This document shows positions 24,085-28,793 of a stretch of 28,793 bases of DNA, one piece after another; positions within the stretch are counted from its first letter, which is position 1, and every line of letters begins with the position of its first letter. The DNA lies in assembly GCA_012727965.1 (NCBI GenBank), contig JAAYFZ010000386.1, positions 1 through 28,793 of the forward strand, read 5' to 3'. The DNA is from Clostridiaceae bacterium. Its GTDB lineage: Bacteria; Bacillota; Clostridia; Saccharofermentanales; UBA5734. The translations under genes were made by a program, and so were the position numbers. Below the pieces are notes generated by a model that was not told the DNA's origin, did not search any database, and saw nothing but the letters and a program-made list of their open reading frames with translations.

Positions 24085-25188
24085 TTGAGAAGAAGAGCCT
24101 ATGCAACTCATAAATTGCATTTAGTAAATAAATTATCCTCCAGAACAATGGCATTAACTGCATTAGTCATCGCTTTTGCGATGTTTATTTCCTCATGCAG
24201 TCAGCCGGCTGCAGAAACTACAACGACAGTTACTGAATTAAGTCCTGGTGAACAGAGTGATTATTATGACAGTCTTGAACGCGGTTCGTCTGGACCTCTA
24301 AGAATATACTGGAGCAGCAGAAGAGATCTGAATCCTGTTACAGATCAAACATATACTGGACAGGCAGCATACAAATTGGTTTATGACTCATTGCTAACAA
24401 ACAGGGAAGATGGATCTCTTACCTATGATCTTGCTGACAGGATAATTTGGACCGAGGACGGACTGAACCTGATTATAATGGTAAAAGAAGGCCAGTATTT
24501 TCATGATGGTTCTGAGCTGCAGGCTGCAGATGCCGCGCTTTCATTATCATATCTGTGGTCACAAAACGGCGGACCTTCCTTCAGGCCTGACAAATTCATA
24601 GCAAATGACCAGACAGATGATGCAGACACGCAGGCTGATCCGGACGATCAAACTGAACCTGAGCAAACCGATCCTGAACAAGATGATCAAACGGAAGATG
24701 AAGACAGTGATGATAATGATGATCAAGATGAATCTGAAGAATATATCGAATTTCCTCAGGTTAGGAAGGCAGATGAAACTTTCAGTCTTTTGCAGGATAT
24801 AAAGGTTATTGATAAATATAGTTTTAAATGTGTGTTTAGCGAACCGGCAGCAGAATTTGCAGCTTTGCTTGATTATTTTGTTATTCCATCTATTTCATGG
24901 CAGTCAGATGATCCATGGCAAATCATTCCAGGAACAGGTAGATATCGTATAAGCAGCTATGAAGATAATGGTGACTTGATACTAAGACCTGTTCAAACTT
25001 CAGAAGATGGACCTGAATCAGATAGTGGACCTGAACGTATTATTTTAAAACAGTATTTCGATGAAGCAGAGGCTATGCGTTCGCTTGAAGAAGATAAACT
25101 TGATCTTGTTCTTTTGACTCCAAATAGTTATGCGCTTTACTATTCACGCAATAATTTGGATTTGATTAGATTTACCGGGTTATCATAA
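24085..25188 (+). CDS. Solute-binding lipoprotein (ABC family 5), N-terminal part before an in-frame TAA
   Basis: 367 residues up to TAA at 25186-25188. Resembles oligopeptide-type ABC binding proteins (SBP_bac_5). A long basic N-terminus and hydrophobic stretch end in the lipobox ISSC (Cys38), so it is an exported lipoprotein. Family features are LRIYWSSRRDLNPVTDQT, AAYKLVYDSLLTNREDGSLTYDLADRI, GLNLIIMVKEGQYFHDGSELQAADAALSLSYL and PGTGRYRISSYEDNGDLIL. At about residues 174-222 an Asp/Glu/Gln/Thr-rich low-complexity insert interrupts the domain. The start is TTG with GGGGA upstream. The reading frame continues past the TAA without any shift for 284 more codons of the same domain (next entry), so the gene appears broken by one nonsense codon. 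No ABC permease or ATPase gene is adjacent. Confidence 0.8.
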   Translation: MRRRAYATHKLHLVNKLSSRTMALTALVIAFAMFISSCSQPAAETTTTVTELSPGEQSDYYDSLERGSSGPLRIYWSSRRDLNPVTDQTYTGQAAYKLVYDSLLTNREDGSLTYDLADRIIWTEDGLNLIIMVKEGQYFHDGSELQAADAALSLSYLWSQNGGPSFRPDKFIANDQTDDADTQADPDDQTEPEQTDPEQDDQTEDEDSDDNDDQDESEEYIEFPQVRKADETFSLLQDIKVIDKYSFKCVFSEPAAEFAALLDYFVIPSISWQSDDPWQIIPGTGRYRISSYEDNGDLILRPVQTSEDGPESDSGPERIILKQYFDEAEAMRSLEEDKLDLVLLTPNSYALYYSRNNLDLIRFTGLS

Positions 25189-25221
25189 GTATTCCTCACA
25201 GCCAATACTGAGAGCGGCAAT

Positions 25222-26040
25222 TTGAGCGATCAAGGTATGCTTCTCGAGGTCAAGAAAACTCTGCAGAGTGAAAATCTCAGAATGCTAAACGAGTTCTGGC
25301 CTGGTGAATTAACTGATTTCCCTTTACCTGCTTCATATTTTATGACTGACTTTTCACTGGCAAAAATAAGTAATCTTCTTGGAATGCCTAGTCAAGATGA
25401 TCCTACAGTTATGGAAACTCAGCCTGACATTCAGGATGAGCAGGATAATGTAAATGAAACAAGCGATGAAAATGCGTCTTCTGAGACTACTGATGAATCT
25501 TCTATAGCTGATATGAGGCCTCAAATCAGATTAGTTGCGCCTTATGAAGATCATCTTATATCTACGGCTAGAGGTATAGAAGATATACTTGATAGTATTT
25601 ATAATGTTGAACTTGAAATTCTGCAGCTGGAAGATTACACATTAGCACTTGAGGACAAGGATTATGATCTGGTGCTCTGTCAGACGGATATCCCGGAAAT
25701 TGAAAATCCCTCCTGGCTATATGGTCCTGACGGGTCCGTTGCCGGAATGGAGTATCTTATGATGAGAGGTATCAATGATTACGCAAAAGGAAGACTAGAT
25801 CTCTTTAGCTTCCATGAAATCTGGTACAAGCCTAATGAAACTGATAGAATAGACTTCATGGATAAGCAGAAGAGCTTCAGCAGACTCATAACAAAGATAG
25901 CTGCTGATTCTCCATATATTCATCTGTATCTGCCTTATGCTGCTACAGCCTATGGTGACAGAGTGAAGGGGCAGAGTGATCCGAATAAATATGATCCTTA
26001 TAAAGGAATTGAGGAGTTGTGGATATGGTCTGGGCAATAA
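25222..26040 (+). CDS. Solute-binding protein (family 5), C-terminal part after the in-frame stop
   Basis: Same frame as the preceding entry. The codons from 25189 to 25221 already read VFLTANTESGN, which fits the family's conserved strand before the helix DQGMLLEVKKTLQ, so the original gene probably ran through. If this half is translated alone, the only nearby start is TTG at 25222 with a poor ribosome site. It has no signal peptide of its own and would stay in the cytoplasm. It has a second acidic insert (about 25390-25510) and ends with SPYIHLYLPYAATAYGDRVKG and IEELWIW, a typical family 5 ending. The final 16 bases overlap lspA. Could be a decayed gene, a sequencing error or a recoded stop. 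Confidence 0.7.
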   Translation: MSDQGMLLEVKKTLQSENLRMLNEFWPGELTDFPLPASYFMTDFSLAKISNLLGMPSQDDPTVMETQPDIQDEQDNVNETSDENASSETTDESSIADMRPQIRLVAPYEDHLISTARGIEDILDSIYNVELEILQLEDYTLALEDKDYDLVLCQTDIPEIENPSWLYGPDGSVAGMEYLMMRGINDYAKGRLDLFSFHEIWYKPNETDRIDFMDKQKSFSRLITKIAADSPYIHLYLPYAATAYGDRVKGQSDPNKYDPYKGIEELWIWSGQ

Positions 26041-26537
26041 TAATCCTGCTGCTGGCAGGTGCCGATCAATTAATCAAATATATTGTGGAAGCAAGAATCA
26101 GTTATGGTGATTCTATAACAGTGATTCCTTCTTTTTTTCACTTAATTAATCGTAGGAATACCGGTGCGGCCTGGAGCTTTCTTGCTGACAAGGACTGGGG
26201 CATTTATTTTTTGGCCGCGATATCTGCATTAGTTACTTTGGTCTTGATATACATAATATTTAAAACACCTTATATTAAACTCAAAGTAGTTTTGACGATT
26301 CTTGTTGCAGGCAGTGTGGGCAATCTGATCGATCGCGTTTTCAGAGGATATGTCACTGATTATCTCGATTTTCATTTTGGCAGCTATGCTTTCCCAACCT
26401 TCAATCTAGCAGATATCCTGATTGTATGCTCAACGGCTGTATTGTGTATATTGCTGTTTACTGATCATAGAATTATAGACCACCCATTCGGTCTTGAGAA
26501 GAAAGACATAGAGGACGTAAATAATGAAGCAATTTGA
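26025..26537 (+). CDS. lspA: Lipoprotein signal peptidase (signal peptidase II)
   Basis: 170 residues. Cleaves lipoprotein signal peptides before the lipidated Cys. Four hydrophobic helices are visible. The catalytic Asp pair is D103 (GSVGNLIDRVFRGYVTDYLDFHF) and D130 (FPTFNLADILI); NTGAAWSF is the other conserved family segment. The ATG at 26025 has GAGGAG eight bases upstream; the in-frame GTG at 26019 is too close to that site. It overlaps the end of the lipoprotein gene by 16 bases and the next gene by 14 bases. The pairing with a downstream RluD-like gene is common in Firmicutes. Confidence 0.94.
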   Translation: MVWAIIILLLAGADQLIKYIVEARISYGDSITVIPSFFHLINRRNTGAAWSFLADKDWGIYFLAAISALVTLVLIYIIFKTPYIKLKVVLTILVAGSVGNLIDRVFRGYVTDYLDFHFGSYAFPTFNLADILIVCSTAVLCILLFTDHRIIDHPFGLEKKDIEDVNNEAI

Positions 26538-27429
26538 TCTTATTATGGATAATAGCGGTTCCAGACTAGATGCCTGGCTGAGTAATAGTCTACCAGAGCT
26601 GTCCAGGTCATACATACACACTCTTATAACTGAAGGCAATGTTCAGATAGCCGGCATGGCGAAGATTAAACCATCACTTAAGCTTTCGGAGGGTGCTGAG
26701 ATTACAGTAAATGTACCTGACCCCGAAATGATGACTGTTGAGCCGCAGGAAATCGCACTGGATATAGCCTATGAAGATGAATGGCTGCTGGTAGTAAATA
26801 AGCCGCAGGGCATGGTTGTACATCCGGCATTGGGACATAAGGACGGCACCCTGGTAAATGCGCTTTTGTCATATTGCCAAGGACAGCTGTCAGATATCAA
26901 TGGTGTTATCCGACCAGGTATAGTCCATCGTATTGATAAGGATACTTCAGGGCTGCTTCTGGTCGTAAAGGATAATATCGTTCATGGCAAAATAGCTGAT
27001 CAAATCAGACGTCACGAAGTCAGACGAACATATCGAACTGTTGTATATGGTCAGATGCCCGCTGAGCGAGGTACGATAGATGCTCCGATAGGACGCGATC
27101 ACAAACATCGCCAGCGAATGGCCGTTGTCGCTGAAGGCAAGCCATCAATAACTCATTTTGAAGTTATTGAGAGACTGACAAAAGCGACATATATTGAAGC
27201 AGAGCTAGAAACCGGCAGAACGCATCAGATCAGAGTTCATATGAAATATGCCGGACACCCCGTCATCGGAGATCCACTGTACGCAACAGGCAGACCCAGC
27301 TACGATCTCGAAGGCCAGGCATTACATGCTTTTCGCCTTAGCTTCAAACATCCTGTTACAGGCAGACAGGTTGAAGTAGAGAGTCCTCTGCCTGATTGGT
27401 TCAAGGAGCTTCTAGAAAAGCTGAAATGA
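26524..27429 (+). CDS. rluD: RluD-like 23S rRNA pseudouridine synthase
   Basis: 301 residues, full length. N-terminal S4 RNA-binding domain (about 12-70: SRLDAWLSNSLPELSRSYIHTLI), then the RluA/RluD catalytic domain: LLVVNKPQGMVVHPALGH, IVHRIDKDTSGLLLVVKD with catalytic D138, ELETGRTHQIRVHMKYAGHPVIGDPLY and a C-terminal LHAFRLSFKHPVTG. Position next to lspA matches ylyB of B. subtilis. The target uridines (helix 69 in E. coli RluD) are inferred from family only. Overlaps lspA by 14 bases and the next gene by ATGA. Confidence 0.92.
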   Translation: MKQFDLIMDNSGSRLDAWLSNSLPELSRSYIHTLITEGNVQIAGMAKIKPSLKLSEGAEITVNVPDPEMMTVEPQEIALDIAYEDEWLLVVNKPQGMVVHPALGHKDGTLVNALLSYCQGQLSDINGVIRPGIVHRIDKDTSGLLLVVKDNIVHGKIADQIRRHEVRRTYRTVVYGQMPAERGTIDAPIGRDHKHRQRMAVVAEGKPSITHFEVIERLTKATYIEAELETGRTHQIRVHMKYAGHPVIGDPLYATGRPSYDLEGQALHAFRLSFKHPVTGRQVEVESPLPDWFKELLEKLK

Positions 27430-28202
27430 CAGAAAACAATAAGAAGAAAACCATAAAAGAATTCTTGGGACCTATCAGCAGGCAGAGTATCATGCTGATG
27501 ATACTTTTTCTGCTCTTCGGTGTGGTCGTCAGCAATCATATAAGGTCTATTCAAAAAAACTACAAGGCCAATAGTCTGACAACCAGTTATAATGAAGTGC
27601 AAAAAGAGCTCGAGAAGCTTGAGACAACCTATCAACAGCTACTGCTTGAAGATGAAAGCCTTCAGGCAAGACGTGAAGATGCAATTGACACTCTGCTGCA
27701 GCGAGAAGGCTATGAAGAGCTCTCAGCCGATATTAGTAAAATCAGAATCCTCGCAGGTTTCACAGAGGTAAAAGGCGAGGGAATTGTTGTTAAGCTTGAT
27801 GATAAGCCGGATTATGATCCTCTTAGGGATCCTGTTGCATCAATTATTCATGATGGCAATATCCGACATGCTATCAATTTACTGATAAATAATGGAGCTG
27901 CAGCTATCTCTATCAACGGGATCAGAGTGGTAAATACATCTGGCATTTATTGTATCGGGCCGACTATTCTCTGTAATAGAGAGAGAATGACGCCGCCCTA
28001 CTTGATTACTGCACTAGGTCCTGCTGATAAAATGCTCAGAGCAGTAACTGATGATCAAGTTATTAATCAGCTGACGATTCCTGAAATCGGAGTCATTGCA
28101 GAAGTTAACAAATATGATGAGGTACGTGTACCGCCGTTTAGAGAAGCAGATAGCTTCGGTCAGTACATTAATCTGCTGGAGGTTGTAAAAAATGAAGATT
28201 AA
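27426..28202 (+). CDS. DUF881 family membrane protein (first of two)
   Basis: 258 residues from the ATG at 27426, which overlaps the RluD-like stop as ATGA; an upstream in-frame start at 27396 lies within that gene. Basic N-terminus, one membrane helix (about 22-40), a coiled coil (about 48-100), then the DUF881 domain: LAGFTEVKGEGIVVKLDD, IIHDGNIRHAINLLINNGAAAISINGIRVV and a C-terminal YINLLEVV. DUF881 proteins occur near cell-division genes in Firmicutes and Actinobacteria, but their biochemical role is not known to me. The second copy starts inside its last codons. Confidence 0.85.
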   Translation: MTENNKKKTIKEFLGPISRQSIMLMILFLLFGVVVSNHIRSIQKNYKANSLTTSYNEVQKELEKLETTYQQLLLEDESLQARREDAIDTLLQREGYEELSADISKIRILAGFTEVKGEGIVVKLDDKPDYDPLRDPVASIIHDGNIRHAINLLINNGAAAISINGIRVVNTSGIYCIGPTILCNRERMTPPYLITALGPADKMLRAVTDDQVINQLTIPEIGVIAEVNKYDEVRVPPFREADSFGQYINLLEVVKNED

Positions 28203-28793
28203 CGCGATGCGCTCTATAGCTTTTACTCTTATCTGTATGGTTTTAGGAGTACTTATTGCATTGCAGATGAAAAATGTTAATGCTGATAATGTTACGGAGC
28301 AGAGACTGGAAAACCTCTATAACAATCTGGTAGATTACAGTAAAAAAAACGAGGAGCTATCCAAGAGAAATGCTGAGCTGTTTTCTTATATTGAATTACT
28401 GGAGCAGGACTATGCTTCAGGCAATGCATATATTGAGAGTATCATTAAGGAAAGAGAGAGAGCAGCTGTATTTGCCGGACTTCGAGAGGTAAGTAATTTC
28501 GGTTTGACGATACGAATCAGCTGTCCGCCTGATGTTATGGTCAGAGACAGTGTTTTGAGACAGTTTGTAAATGAACTTAGAGCGCTTGGAGCACAAGCTA
28601 TCTCAATTAACGATGAGAGAATGGTTGCAATGTCTGAAATCAGGGCAAGTAATCAGGACATCATCATCAACGGCAAGAACTATGACAGGAGAACAGTTTT
28701 TGAGATCAAGTCAATCATTGATCCTGCCAAAGAAGCATATTTTCTGGATTACCTCGACAAGGTCAAGGTATCTGTACAGACAGATCTTAGCGC
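28192..28793 (+). CDS. DUF881 family membrane protein (second of two; 3' end outside window)
   Basis: Starts at ATG 28192, overlapping the preceding gene by 11 bases, and runs open to the window edge (200 codons). One N-terminal membrane helix (about 8-24), a coiled coil (about 33-70), then a DUF881 domain recognisable from REVSNFGLTIRIS, VLRQFVNELRALGAQAISINDERMV and the following FEIKSIIDP. Same architecture as the gene before it but diverged in sequence, so an old tandem duplication. The ribosome site is GGAGG at 28177-28181. In relatives the small DUF1290 gene sbp often lies near such pairs; it is not between them here. Confidence 0.85.
   Translation, partial: MKINAMRSIAFTLICMVLGVLIALQMKNVNADNVTEQRLENLYNNLVDYSKKNEELSKRNAELFSYIELLEQDYASGNAYIESIIKERERAAVFAGLREVSNFGLTIRISCPPDVMVRDSVLRQFVNELRALGAQAISINDERMVAMSEIRASNQDIIINGKNYDRRTVFEIKSIIDPAKEAYFLDYLDKVKVSVQTDLS

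Noticed and set aside
24085..26040. Stop-codon reassignment in this organism
   Set aside because: TAA ends several intact, full-length genes in the window (for example dxs), so TAA is a normal stop.

Overview
The window is chromosomal housekeeping DNA from an anaerobic low-GC Firmicute, most likely a member of the Clostridia. The evidence is an efp / Asp23-AmaP-DUF2273 / nusB-xseA-xseB-ispA-dxs / nadK-argR-recN gene order, a three-gene NAD-linked [FeFe] hydrogenase, RNase Y next to YmdB, and tandem DUF881 genes. Family or genus cannot be fixed from the sequence alone. No tRNA, rRNA, insertion sequence, prophage or CRISPR array was seen. No gene-free stretch exceeds 300 bases.

Layout. 1-4020: the 3' part of a type IIA topoisomerase A subunit (ParC/GyrA-like), then a membrane-anchored polysaccharide-deacetylase-like protein that has lost its metal ligands, ending at a bidirectional terminator. 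4072-5424 (minus): aspartate kinase with its own promoter. 5570-6751: YqeG-type HAD phosphatase and elongation factor P. 6758-7949: an Asp23 envelope-stress module (Asp23, AmaP, DUF2273). 8032-13032: nusB, xseA, xseB, ispA and dxs in tight coupling. 13189-16247: nadK, argR, recN. 16230-17162 (minus): an RluA-family pseudouridine synthase whose 3' end overlaps recN. 17295-21400: hydC-hydB-hydA, transcribed divergently from the pseudouridine synthase gene, with two inverted repeats in the shared intergenic region. 21588-24082: rny and ymdB, each with a promoter. 24085-26040: a family 5 solute-binding lipoprotein split by one in-frame TAA. 26025-27429: lspA and an RluD-like synthase. 27426-28793: two tandem DUF881 membrane proteins, the second cut by the window edge.

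How the genes work together. HydABC would couple H2 production or uptake to NAD(H), and probably ferredoxin, in fermentation. IspA and Dxs feed isoprenoid synthesis, XseA and XseB form exonuclease VII, and LspA would process lipoproteins such as the one encoded just upstream. At the three places where spore-forming relatives usually carry sporulation genes (spoIIIA near efp/asp23, spoIVB-spo0A after recN, spoVS after ymdB), none is present, which suggests a non-sporulating lineage.

No wholly new multi-gene system stands out. The most interesting points are the interrupted lipoprotein gene, the degenerate deacetylase, the palindromes upstream of the hydrogenase operon, the TSCSP variant of the hydrogenase L1 motif, and the odd translation start of rny.
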